From contig CAYXKC010000060.1 in assembly GCA_964465295.1 (NCBI GenBank), forward strand, positions 1-9,691: DNA of 9,691 nucleotides, in the 5' to 3' direction. Below the pieces are notes generated by a model that ran no database searches, was not told the origin of the DNA, and saw only the letters and a list, made by a program, of their open reading frames with translations. This DNA comes from Methanolacinia sp964465295 (GTDB lineage: Archaea > Halobacteriota > Methanomicrobia > Methanomicrobiales > Methanomicrobiaceae). The translations under genes and the position numbers were made by a program. Below are positions 1 to 6,937 of this stretch, piece after piece (positions within the stretch are counted from its first letter, which is position 1; each line of letters begins with the position of its first letter).

Positions 1-3000
1 GCTCCTCGTACATCCAGTCCTCCAGGACCTCTGCAGTGGCATCCCAGCCGAAGGATATATCTACGGCCCTGGCAAAATCGGCTGCGCCTTTGTAGCCGTG
101 CTCCTGCATACTTTTGATCCACTTGGGATTAAGAATGCGCGTCCGAAAAATATGCTTCGTCTCTTCAGCAGCGCTTCTGGTCTTCACCCTGTCAGGATCG
201 GAGCTGTCGCCGCAATAAGACCTAGGCAGCTCACCTTTGATGGATTTTACAGCGGAGATCATGCCTCCGTGAAACGAATAAAAATCGTCGCCGTCCAGCA
301 TATCGATCTCTCTTGTGTCCTCGTTCTTTACTGTCAGGTCCAGGCTGCCCAAGCGCCTCCTGAACTCCTCAGCAGCTGTAACCCCAAATGACCTGCGACC
401 ATAAGCATATCCTCCCCAGACCATATAGACCTCTGCCAGATCGTGGCAGTCCTTCCAGTTCTTGGACTCGATGGCAGCGCTCACTCCCGCGCCATAGGTT
501 CCGGGCCGACTTCCGAAGATGCGATAGCCCGCCTCCTTCCTGGCCGTCTCTTCGCAATTGCCGGCATCCATCTTCTCCTTCATCCTGAGCACCACGTGAT
601 AAGCCAGATAGTTCTCCTCTGGGGATTCTTTGAGACCCGCGACCATCTGTACCGCCTCGTCCATCAGCTCCACGATATTCGGAAAAGCATCCCTGAAGAT
701 TCCGCTTATGCGCACCGTGACATCGATGCGAGGCCTTCCCAGCTCCTGCAGCGAGATCAGTTCCAGCCCATCGATTCGGCCGCTTCGCTCCTCCCAAACG
801 GGGCGGACTCCCATTAAATAGAGTATCTCGGCAATTTCATCGCCACAGGTTCGCATGGTGTTGGTGCTCCAGAGAATTATGCCAATATTCTCCGGATAGC
901 TACCTTCATCCTGAATATACCGCTCCAGTAGCGACTCAGCCTGCGATACGCCAACCTTCCAAGCCGTCCTGGTGGGTATGGCTCTCGGATCCAGGCTGTA
1001 GAAGTTTCGCCCAGTTGGCAAGATATCGGCCATGCCTCTTGTGGGAGCGCCGGAAGGACCTGGCATTACATAGCCACCACTCGCCGCATCGAGGATGCTA
1101 TCAAGCTCCTGTACGGTCTCCTCCAATCTTGGAACAAGGAACTCGCAGATATAGCGAAGGACTGATTCAACCTCGCGGCTCTTTCTTCCCAAGATTTCAA
1201 GCTGCACCTCCTGGAGATCGCCAGTTGAAAAATTGCTATTGTGAAGCTCCTCGATCAGCCGAAGAGAATGATGATGGATCTCCTGAAGAATTTCCCCACC
1301 CGTCTTTTTGCCATCGACAGTCGTTGCCCTGCCGTCCAGGAGCTGGTCGTAATCGTATCCCATCAGGTTTGAGACGGCCTCTCTCAAGGATGGAACGCTC
1401 CCGTTCTTGAGCCTGGTAAGGGATACCAAAAATTCATCTTGCTTGATCCCCGATGGCGGCAATCCCAGGATATGCAAACCGTTTCGCACCTGAGAATCGG
1501 ACAGCTCATAAATGTAGTCGCAGAGCTTCTCTACAAACTCATCGAATTGACGGCCTTCTGGGTACTCCATGAGGCCCAAGTCACTATCGAGGTTGGCCTC
1601 TACTGTCTTCTGCCAGATTCGCTCCTTTAAGTCAGGCAGCTTTTTTCGATCCTCAATAGATGCCTGCCGGTATTCTTTTATGAGAACCTCCAGCTCTGCT
1701 ATCTCCTCGTATGTATCGGCATTGCGCATTACAGGAACCAGATGATCGACCAGACAGCAATAGCTGCGTCTCTTGGCCTGGGTGCCTTCTGCAGGGTTGT
1801 TGATGATATAAGGATAGATGTTGGGAAGATCGGATATGGCGATATCCGGATAGCAGCTCTCCGATAGGCCCACTGACTTTCCCGGCAGCCATTCCAGCGA
1901 CCCGTGCTTTCCAATATGCATGACCACGTGAGCGCCGAAGATGTCCCTGATCCAGCGATAGTAGGCATAGTAGTGATGAGGAAATGGCAGATCCGGGCTG
2001 TGATAGATCGCTTCGGGATTTTCCAGCAAGCCTCTGGGAGGCTGCATGCTTATGAAGACATTGCCATTGACGATGCCGGGAATGATCATGAAGTCGTTGT
2101 GGACGAACAGATCTCCTGGCGGCATTCCCCAGGCGTTCGTCATCTGCTCCTGGACCAAAGCAGGCAGCTCTTCGAACCATGCCCGGTACTGCTCGCCGGA
2201 GACTAGAGCGTCCGCCCTCTCAAGGAGGCACTGCATGCTGTAAAACTTCTTTTGATTAGTAGCACCCTTCAGGATCCTATTCATCAGATCCTGGCCGCTG
2301 TCAGGCAGCCAGTCGAGCCTGTATCCTTCCTTGGCCATCCCGTGCAGGATTCTATAAACCGACTCCGGAGAATCAAGGCCGATGGCGGTTCCAATCTGAT
2401 CGTCCCTTGGAGGATAGTTGTGAAAGATGATTGCCGCCTTCCTGTCCTCTGGGGCTGTATGTCGCAGGCGCGCCCAGTTGAGAGCCAGACGCACGATCTT
2501 TTGTATTCTCTCTTCCATGGGCTTGAATCGGGAAAGTCTGGCTCCGGTCAGTGGATCTCTGCCGGACGGATCCCGGAATCCGACAGGCACACTTATCAGC
2601 ATTCCGTCGAACTCTGGCTGGGTCACATTAATAGTAACGTCCATCGGCCCAAGCCCCTGGAATGAGGCAGACCACTCCTCTTTTGTGCTGTAATAATTTA
2701 GCAGGGCCTTTATAACCGGAACTCCCATCTCCTGAAGAGCCGATGCCCCTTCAGCTGCTGCCTTCTCTGTTGAACTGGCTCCATCCAGCCGTTCCCTGGT
2801 TCCAGAGCCCCTCATAGAGGAGTCGCTATCGCTCCCTCCTGGCAAGTTTCTTGCGACCGGTCCGATCGTGAGAGAGAACATCAATGTGCTGATCAATACA
2901 TCAATTATGGGATGGCCATCGTTCATAAAATAGTCTTTTGCGGCCTTTTCCCAACCGCCGCTTCCAAGCTGCTCATCCTTGCGGGTATGCAGGAACACCG

Positions 3001-3643
3001 GAATGACATTTGCGCCTTTTGCTTCAATCTCCTGGATAATCAAATCGATGGCTTCCAGATCCTCAGCCTGCCACATGCTGATATTAAACCAAAGGCCCAC
3101 AGTGAGCCTTCCTGGAATAAACCTCTTGTCCAGATACTCCTGCAGAGATGGTACGTGATCGAATTGCGGATGGTAGATCCCCTCCCAGGGAGGCATTTTT
3201 GGATCGATCACCGGAAGGGCCGCATCACCAAGCAGGTTAGCCAGAAAAAGCAGAAGGTTCCTGAGGTTCTCTCTTCCTCCAAAGCTGATGTACTGAAAAA
3301 TTCTCCTGTACGCATCTCCTACCGTTGATTCGTTCACAAACTCAGGATCAATACAGCTTGCATCCTGAACGTGAAGAAGGGCCCCAGACTCCCTGATGGC
3401 AGAAATTAGTCGATCATATCCAGGAAGGCTCTTTTTTCCGCCATGCAGCCTGATTATGACCAAATCGGATTTTATAGCAATGTCTTTTACTTCATTCGTC
3501 CGAATTAAGGATTCGCCTGCAATTGGATGCAATGCTGCAAAATCGCCCAGCTCTTCTTTCAATTCTCTGAAGGCCGAGGCCAGCGGCGAAATATCCGAAC
3601 CGCTGACGCTAATATATGTGATCTTTGTGGTATTCGACCTCAT
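1..3643 (-). CDS. cobN: CobN-type cobaltochelatase large subunit (3' end cut by window edge)
   Basis: Large subunit of an ATP-dependent metallochelatase that inserts cobalt, or a related metal, into a corrin-type ring in the cytoplasm. I translated the frame by hand: it is open from ATG at 3643 to the left edge, 1214 residues, with no stop or frameshift. Family signatures visible are HIGKHGSLEWLPGK (residues 576-589), NNPAEGTQAKRR (615-626), and MPGPSGAPTRG (860-870) followed by ADILPTGRNFYS. The GKHG..EWLPGK form is CobN-like; BchH/ChlH normally reads GTHG..E(F/W)MPGK. CobN proteins are usually about 1200-1350 residues, so little is missing. A 33-residue Ser/Gly/Ala-rich polar stretch (269-301) interrupts the N-terminal half. 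The start overlaps the preceding SBP stop by four bases (ATGA), implying translational coupling. CobN normally needs AAA+ partners (CobST or ChlID-like); none are here. Many methanogens insert cobalt with a CbiX/CbiK-type chelatase, so the true metal and ring are uncertain. Confidence 0.93.
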   Translation of the reverse strand, partial: MRSNTTKITYISVSGSDISPLASAFRELKEELGDFAALHPIAGESLIRTNEVKDIAIKSDLVIIRLHGGKKSLPGYDRLISAIRESGALLHVQDASCIDPEFVNESTVGDAYRRIFQYISFGGRENLRNLLLFLANLLGDAALPVIDPKMPPWEGIYHPQFDHVPSLQEYLDKRFIPGRLTVGLWFNISMWQAEDLEAIDLIIQEIEAKGANVIPVFLHTRKDEQLGSGGWEKAAKDYFMNDGHPIIDVLISTLMFSLTIGPVARNLPGGSDSDSSMRGSGTRERLDGASSTEKAAAEGASALQEMGVPVIKALLNYYSTKEEWSASFQGLGPMDVTINVTQPEFDGMLISVPVGFRDPSGRDPLTGARLSRFKPMEERIQKIVRLALNWARLRHTAPEDRKAAIIFHNYPPRDDQIGTAIGLDSPESVYRILHGMAKEGYRLDWLPDSGQDLMNRILKGATNQKKFYSMQCLLERADALVSGEQYRAWFEELPALVQEQMTNAWGMPPGDLFVHNDFMIIPGIVNGNVFISMQPPRGLLENPEAIYHSPDLPFPHHYYAYYRWIRDIFGAHVVMHIGKHGSLEWLPGKSVGLSESCYPDIAISDLPNIYPYIINNPAEGTQAKRRSYCCLVDHLVPVMRNADTYEEIAELEVLIKEYRQASIEDRKKLPDLKERIWQKTVEANLDSDLGLMEYPEGRQFDEFVEKLCDYIYELSDSQVRNGLHILGLPPSGIKQDEFLVSLTRLKNGSVPSLREAVSNLMGYDYDQLLDGRATTVDGKKTGGEILQEIHHHSLRLIEELHNSNFSTGDLQEVQLEILGRKSREVESVLRYICEFLVPRLEETVQELDSILDAASGGYVMPGPSGAPTRGMADILPTGRNFYSLDPRAIPTRTAWKVGVSQAESLLERYIQDEGSYPENIGIILWSTNTMRTCGDEIAEILYLMGVRPVWEERSGRIDGLELISLQELGRPRIDVTVRISGIFRDAFPNIVELMDEAVQMVAGLKESPEENYLAYHVVLRMKEKMDAGNCEETARKEAGYRIFGSRPGTYGAGVSAAIESKNWKDCHDLAEVYMVWGGYAYGRRSFGVTAAEEFRRRLGSLDLTVKNEDTREIDMLDGDDFYSFHGGMISAVKSIKGELPRSYCGDSSDPDRVKTRSAAEETKHIFRTRILNPKWIKSMQEHGYKGAADFARAVDISFGWDATAEVLEDWMYEE

Positions 3644-4656
3644 TTTCGGCTCAAGTCCATTTTTAATGATGGATAGGCATAGGCGTTTTCAAGCTCCTGG
3701 CCAAAAAATCTTTCAGCCATCTCCTCATGAATCGCCTCCGGATCAATATCCTGGAAAAGCTCAGGATGGAGCCACTTTGCGAAATAGAGCTCTCCGATAA
3801 CAGAACGCATTCCGCCAGCAACAATTCCGCTTAAAATATATATTCTTCCTTCCTCGACGGCCTTCAGAGAACTTAGCTCGGATCTGCTAGAGATCTCATC
3901 GTGCTCCTTGATCAAATCTTCTTCGCGGTATTCCTTGGTGCTTGAAAGCATTTTGACGATTACAGAAGGATCTTGCTGTATTAGGAATTCCGGATCAATT
4001 GTCGGGTATTGTACTGATGAATTGGTAACGATGTTGGATCCGCTGGCCTTTTCGATGAAATTATTATAGCCGCTGCTCGTTGATGCTGCACGGTATGCTG
4101 AGTTCCACTCGACATATGCGCTTGTCTCCTCATCCGGTTTGGCAGCTGCAGTTCGACTATCAATTAACTTTTCATACTCATTGACAAAGTCAACGATCTC
4201 TCCAGCCCGCTCCTCTTTTCCCAGGATTTGTCCCATATTTTCTGTTATGATGATCACGCGAGCCGGATCGGTGAATTTTTCAATAATCACAGGAATTCCT
4301 GCATCCTCTATCTCTTTGCGATTGTCATCGGAGAGCATCCCGTCTGCTATCAAGAGGTCGGGATGAAGCTGCACGATGCGCTCCAAATCTGGCGACCTGG
4401 AGTTCTCCCCTACAATCTCCACTTTATCGATATATGCGGGAAAAACTGAATTCGGCCGGCCAATTAGATTATTTCCGCCATCCAGAGCACAGATTATCTC
4501 TGTTGCCATATTGGACAGGGAAATTATGCTAGTTACAGGTAATGATAGATTCACCTGCTTTTCGGTGTAGTCAACGACACTGATAGTATCCCCGCTGCAT
4601 ACAGGAATCAATAGGCAAAAACAGATTATTAACGCGATGATTATTTCTCTTATCAT
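3640..4656 (-). CDS. Secreted ABC-type substrate-binding protein (BtuF/FhuD class) coupled to cobN
   Basis: 338-residue extracytoplasmic solute-binding protein of the periplasmic-binding-protein 2 (TroA/BtuF/FhuD, PF01497-like) fold, which captures metal chelates, siderophores or corrinoids for an ABC importer. The N-terminus is a signal peptide or anchor: MIREIIIALIICFCLLIPVC, then SGD. A cysteine (C20) is near the end of the hydrophobic stretch but PVC-S is not a good lipobox. The body starts DTISVVDYTEKQVNL, the usual first strand 'v.D..G..v.lp', and ends with LKAVEEGRIYIL...SVIGELYFAKWLHPELF, typical of the C-lobe. The ATG start is preceded by GAGG with 8-nt spacing. The stop overlaps the cobN start (ATGA), linking ligand capture to the chelatase. 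No permease or ATPase is adjacent. It is a distant paralogue of the SBP at 4808-6058, sharing YPT(I/V)DPE and the closing (F/L)AK.LHP segment. The exact ligand cannot be read from sequence. Confidence 0.9.
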   Translation of the reverse strand: MIREIIIALIICFCLLIPVCSGDTISVVDYTEKQVNLSLPVTSIISLSNMATEIICALDGGNNLIGRPNSVFPAYIDKVEIVGENSRSPDLERIVQLHPDLLIADGMLSDDNRKEIEDAGIPVIIEKFTDPARVIIITENMGQILGKEERAGEIVDFVNEYEKLIDSRTAAAKPDEETSAYVEWNSAYRAASTSSGYNNFIEKASGSNIVTNSSVQYPTIDPEFLIQQDPSVIVKMLSSTKEYREEDLIKEHDEISSRSELSSLKAVEEGRIYILSGIVAGGMRSVIGELYFAKWLHPELFQDIDPEAIHEEMAERFFGQELENAYAYPSLKMDLSRK

Positions 4657-4673
4657 TGTAACATCCTCAAGAC

Positions 4674-4696
4674 ATATTTTTTGGATTTAAGACAAA
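4674..4696 (-). promoter_or_regulatory. Leader element shared with the other SBP gene (candidate operator)
   Basis: Read on the minus strand this is TTTG-TC-TTAA-ATC followed by CAAAAAATAT. The upstream region of the dockerin-SBP gene (6102-6123) has TTTG-CT-TTAA-GG followed by the same CAAAAAATAT. The two copies match at 18 positions with a one-base length difference. This copy lies 18 nt before the start codon and downstream of the proposed TATA box, so it would be in the 5' leader. A binding site for a metal-responsive regulator is inference. Confidence 0.4.
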
Positions 4697-4714
4697 ATCA
4701 CTTGTATTTAAGAC
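4685..4714 (-). repeat. Two direct copies of GTCTTAAAT spaced 21 bp apart
   Basis: On the plus strand ATTTAAGAC occurs at 4685-4693 and again at 4706-4714, a 21-bp period (two helical turns). A weaker third copy (CAAGAC, 4668-4673) sits 20 bp further on, partly inside the ribosome-binding region. The repeats lie between the proposed transcription start and the start codon of the SBP-cobN pair. Helically phased repeats often mark sites for a dimeric or cooperative repressor, but AT-rich sequence can give such matches by chance. Confidence 0.35.
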
Positions 4715-4740
4715 CTCCGGAGTAAGAAGTAATTGACGAA

Positions 4741-4750
4741 ATTATATAAG
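4741..4750 (-). promoter_or_regulatory. Candidate archaeal TATA box for the SBP-cobN operon
   Basis: Minus-strand CTTATATAAT lies about 85-95 nt before the start codon at 4656. Archaeal transcription usually starts about 25 nt downstream of the box, giving a start near 4716 and a leader of about 60 nt. The region is very AT-rich, so other boxes are possible; no clear BRE was assigned. Confidence 0.45.
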
Positions 4751-4763
4751 ATAAATTTATTCA

Positions 4764-4790
4764 TTAAAATTTAAAAATTAAAAAATATTA
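4764..4790 (-). terminator. T-rich archaeal-type terminator after the dockerin-SBP gene
   Basis: On the minus strand, 18 nt after the stop codon, come several T-runs: TATTTTTTAATTTTTAAATTTTAA. Archaeal termination is commonly specified by such U-tracts without a hairpin. The gap (4657-4807) would thus hold both a terminator and the promoter of the next unit. Confidence 0.45.
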
Positions 4791-4807
4791 GATATTATTT
4801 ACCCCGA

Positions 4808-6058
4808 TTATTGCCAGCTTTCCGAAGGAGGATAGACCATCACCAGATTATTGTCTATTCCCAAGAAGTTATTGTACCATTGTCTGTAAATCGATTCCGG
4901 ATCGACATCATTGAACCGATCTGGATGGAGAGCTTTGGCTAAGAAAAGGCAAAAGATGCTGTTATGAACTGACCTCGTTCCGCCGTTGAGGAAGTATAAG
5001 CGCCCATCCTTGACTGCATTGAGATCCTGCCAACCGGTGCGATTCTTAAGGCTGTTTAGTACCTCAATCAATGGCTCTGCGTTATTTGTCGCCGCAAATC
5101 CGTCCGGAGTCTTGATTACCACATGCGGATCTCTCTGGATTATGGCTTCAGGGTCCACAGTGGGATAAGGTTCCGCGATGTCATCGAAGATCGATCGACC
5201 GCCGCATAGAACTATCGCGTCATAGGTATTGTCGCCAGGGCCTCGGGTTGCAAAATCCTTGCTGCTTTCGAAATAGAGAGATGTTCTCTCTTCGTCGGTC
5301 AGGTTTTTCGTTCTCTCCTGGATGAGGTTCATATTGGACTCTTCAAAGTCGATAAGTGAATCAGCTCTCTCCTGCCTGCCGAGCAGATATCCCATTATTC
5401 TGATGGCATTATCGAAGTTGCCGGGCTTGTGGAAATCCATGGCTATAAGGCCAATTCCCCTGGAGTTCAGTGCTTTCTCCATTTTTTCATAGGAACCTTG
5501 TTTGTAAAAGTTTTCGTAACAGTGCACGATCTCTGGATTCAATCCGAGGATTGCCTCGGAATCAGGCTCATTGCTGCTGCCCACCGTCGGAACATCCTTT
5601 AGCATATCCTGCAGCTGGACTGCATGGCTCTTCGATTCGCTGATAGCCAGCGGCTTGATGCCCAGGGCAAGCAGCATCTCAGGACCATAGCTTCCGGCTA
5701 TAGTAACGATATTCTCTATTGGCACGCTAACGGTTACATTTCTTCCAACGCCGTCGACGATCGTGAGGTTTGTTTCATTGCCCATGATGATCGATTGGAT
5801 CTGAGTGATATCTTTTTCATCGATCCGTCCGTCGTAGTTGGCATCTGCAAATGCCGTGGCCTTTTGCGTGCCGCCGATGATCTCCCGAATAAAAGCGATA
5901 TCCGATTCATCAATTGTATCATCCATATTGGCGTTTCCGAAGATGCCTAGAGCGAAGTTGTATGCTATTCCTGATTGAATCGAAAACAAAACGCATAGCG
6001 CCATAGTCATCATGAGGCGCATATTAGTGGTGGTCCTCATACATCGTCTCCTTGCCAT
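4808..6058 (-). CDS. Secreted substrate-binding protein with N-terminal dockerin/EF-hand module
   Basis: Extracytoplasmic solute-binding protein (416 residues from ATG 6058). It starts with a basic, Met-rich signal sequence (MARRRCMRTTTNMRLMM..ALCVLFSIQSGIA). Two calcium-loop repeats follow, NANMDDTIDESD (42-53) and DANYDGRIDEKD (72-83), each with Asp/Asn at loop positions 1, 3, 5, 9 and 12 and followed by a short helix, as in type I dockerins. From about residue 98 (LTIVDGVGRNVTVSVP) comes a BtuF/FhuD-class binding domain ending LNAVKDGRLYFLNGG..LFLAKALHPDRF. Related dockerin-SBP fusions are known in methanogens; the module could bind calcium for stability or dock on cell-surface proteins. 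Start choice: GGGGAGG at 6070-6076 lies at a good distance from ATG 6058. An in-frame TTG at 6067 is too close to it, and ATG 6040 with its own AAGGAG is an alternative. The gene has its own flanking regulatory gaps, so it may be a separate transcript. The ligand, perhaps a metal chelate, siderophore or corrinoid, is unknown. Confidence 0.88.
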   Translation of the reverse strand: MARRRCMRTTTNMRLMMTMALCVLFSIQSGIAYNFALGIFGNANMDDTIDESDIAFIREIIGGTQKATAFADANYDGRIDEKDITQIQSIIMGNETNLTIVDGVGRNVTVSVPIENIVTIAGSYGPEMLLALGIKPLAISESKSHAVQLQDMLKDVPTVGSSNEPDSEAILGLNPEIVHCYENFYKQGSYEKMEKALNSRGIGLIAMDFHKPGNFDNAIRIMGYLLGRQERADSLIDFEESNMNLIQERTKNLTDEERTSLYFESSKDFATRGPGDNTYDAIVLCGGRSIFDDIAEPYPTVDPEAIIQRDPHVVIKTPDGFAATNNAEPLIEVLNSLKNRTGWQDLNAVKDGRLYFLNGGTRSVHNSIFCLFLAKALHPDRFNDVDPESIYRQWYNNFLGIDNNLVMVYPPSESWQ

Positions 6059-6068
6059 TGAATCCAAT

Positions 6069-6076
6069 ACCTCCCC
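6069..6076 (-). promoter_or_regulatory. Ribosome-binding site deciding the dockerin-SBP start
   Basis: Minus-strand GGGGAGGT lies 10 nt before ATG 6058. It nearly abuts the upstream in-frame TTG at 6067 (2 nt), which makes the longer form unlikely. Confidence 0.6.
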
Positions 6077-6101
6077 AACTTTGACTCTCCGTCTTTTATC
6101 A

Positions 6102-6123
6102 ATATTTTTTGCCTTAAAGCAAA
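6102..6123 (-). promoter_or_regulatory. Leader element shared with SBP-cobN; contains a near-perfect palindrome
   Basis: The minus strand reads TTTGCTTTAAGG followed by CAAAAAATAT, matching 4674-4696 at 18 positions. Within it, 6108-6123 (plus TTTGCCTTAAAGCAAA) is a 16-bp inverted repeat with only one mismatched pair (TTTGC-Y-TTAA-R-GCAAA). It sits close to the transcription start predicted from the TATA candidate at 6134-6141, a typical repressor position. The regulator is unknown; a metal- or redox-responsive repressor is inference. Confidence 0.45.
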
Positions 6124-6133
6124 TTTATTTGAG

Positions 6134-6147
6134 TTAAATAGCTTTCG
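6134..6147 (-). promoter_or_regulatory. Candidate BRE/TATA of the dockerin-SBP gene
   Basis: Minus-strand CGAAAG followed directly by CTATTTAA resembles an archaeal purine-rich BRE plus TATA box. Transcription would start near 6110-6115, at the palindrome, giving a leader of about 55 nt with the GGGGAGG site. An alternative box is AAAAAATAT at 6102-6110. Confidence 0.4.
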
Positions 6148-6173
6148 GTGGTCTGATAAGATCATTGAATTGA

Positions 6174-6190
6174 AATTTTAAAAAAATTAG
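6174..6190 (-). terminator. T-run terminator after the nitrogenase-like operon
   Basis: Four bases after the NifH-like stop the minus strand reads CTAATTTTTTTAAAATTT, a U7 tract of the archaeal terminator type without an obvious hairpin. It would end the three-gene operon before the SBP gene's promoter. Confidence 0.45.
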
Positions 6191-6193
6191 CAA

Positions 6194-6937
6194 TCAACCC
6201 ACAATCGAACGCGCCAGCATCCTGTATCTCTCCGCCAGGCTCGTATCGGGAGCGCCTTCGATGACTGTGGCATTCCTCTCTTCGCAGGCCTGAATGGCGG
6301 GATCTCGGGGAATTTCGGCTACGACCTTTGTGTCCATCTCAGCCGCCGCCCTCCGCACGATCTCCAACTCATCGACAATTCCCCGCGCATTCAGGATCAT
6401 TCCTTTTAGCTGAGCATAGCCGCGCCCTTTGAATTCGCCCACCGCCTGAGCGATGTTTCTGGCGGCAAAGAGGGACATCTTCTCACCGGATGTGACGATG
6501 TAAACCTCGTCGGCATAGCCCCTGCGAAGCGGCATGGCGAAACCCCCGCAGACCACATCGCCCAGGACATCGTAAAGGACTATATCGGGTCGGTAGGTCT
6601 CGTAGGCCTTCAATGCCTCCAGCTTCTCAAAGGAGGCAATGATACCCCGTCCGGCGCAGCCCACTCCCGGCGTCGGCCCTCCACATTCGGCGCATAAAAC
6701 TCCGGCAAAACCGGGATAGACCATGTCCTCCAAAGATACCGAAGTGGCCTTGGTCCTCAATGTGTCAAGGATGGTAGGAACGCTTTTCCCGCTCATTAGG
6801 AGACAGGTGGAGTCCGCCTTCGGGTCGCAGCCGATCTGCATCACCCTTCTGCCTTGCTTTGCCAGCGCTGCAGAGAGATTGGCAGCAGTGGTTGATTTTC
6901 CAATTCCGCCCTTGCCGTAGATAGCGATTTTTTTCAA
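6194..6937 (-). CDS. NifH/BchL/BchX-like ATP-dependent iron-sulfur reductase
   Basis: Dimeric [4Fe-4S] protein that uses ATP to pass single low-potential electrons to a nitrogenase-like component 1. The 247 residues show the P-loop GKGGIGKS (8-15), CDPKADST (37-44), cluster ligands C94 in GGPTPGVGCAGRGI and C130 in DVLGDVVCGGF, and R97, equivalent to the ADP-ribosylated arginine of NifH. It is shorter than nitrogenase NifH (about 275-295) and stops soon after ERYRMLARSIVG, so the C-terminal extension is missing. The usual CVESGGP is CAECGGP, adding a cysteine at 85. The start is TTG, supported by GAGGTG eight bases upstream (6946-6951); it overlaps the preceding stop by four bases, so translation is probably coupled to the BchZ-like gene. 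Many databases would call it CfbC-like or 'nitrogenase reductase', but the partner genes argue for a distinct nitrogenase-like (Nfl) enzyme. Gene order D-K-H places the reductase last, unlike nifHDK. Confidence 0.95.
   Translation of the reverse strand: MKKIAIYGKGGIGKSTTAANLSAALAKQGRRVMQIGCDPKADSTCLLMSGKSVPTILDTLRTKATSVSLEDMVYPGFAGVLCAECGGPTPGVGCAGRGIIASFEKLEALKAYETYRPDIVLYDVLGDVVCGGFAMPLRRGYADEVYIVTSGEKMSLFAARNIAQAVGEFKGRGYAQLKGMILNARGIVDELEIVRRAAAEMDTKVVAEIPRDPAIQACEERNATVIEGAPDTSLAERYRMLARSIVG

Noticed and set aside
1..3643. Magnesium chelatase BchH/ChlH
   Set aside because: The visible signatures (GKHG..EWLPGK, NPAEGTQAKRR) follow the CobN pattern, not the BchH GTHG..(F/W)MPGK pattern.
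98..3800. Many short open frames on the plus strand and other minus frames across this stretch
   Set aside because: They lie opposite or out of frame with one continuous 1214-residue CobN reading frame, lack ribosome-binding support and show no family motifs.
4653..4664. ATG TTA CAA TGA upstream of the binding-protein start as a start-stop uORF
   Set aside because: Its ATG abuts the GAGG site with no spacing, whereas the next ATG at 4656 has an ideal 8-nt spacing.
4690..4725. A leader mini-ORF (GGAGGT then GTG ATT TTG TCT TAA) before the SBP-cobN pair
   Set aside because: Only four codons, with GTG start and 11-nt spacing; the GGAGGT is part of a CTCCGGAG palindrome, so chance is more likely.
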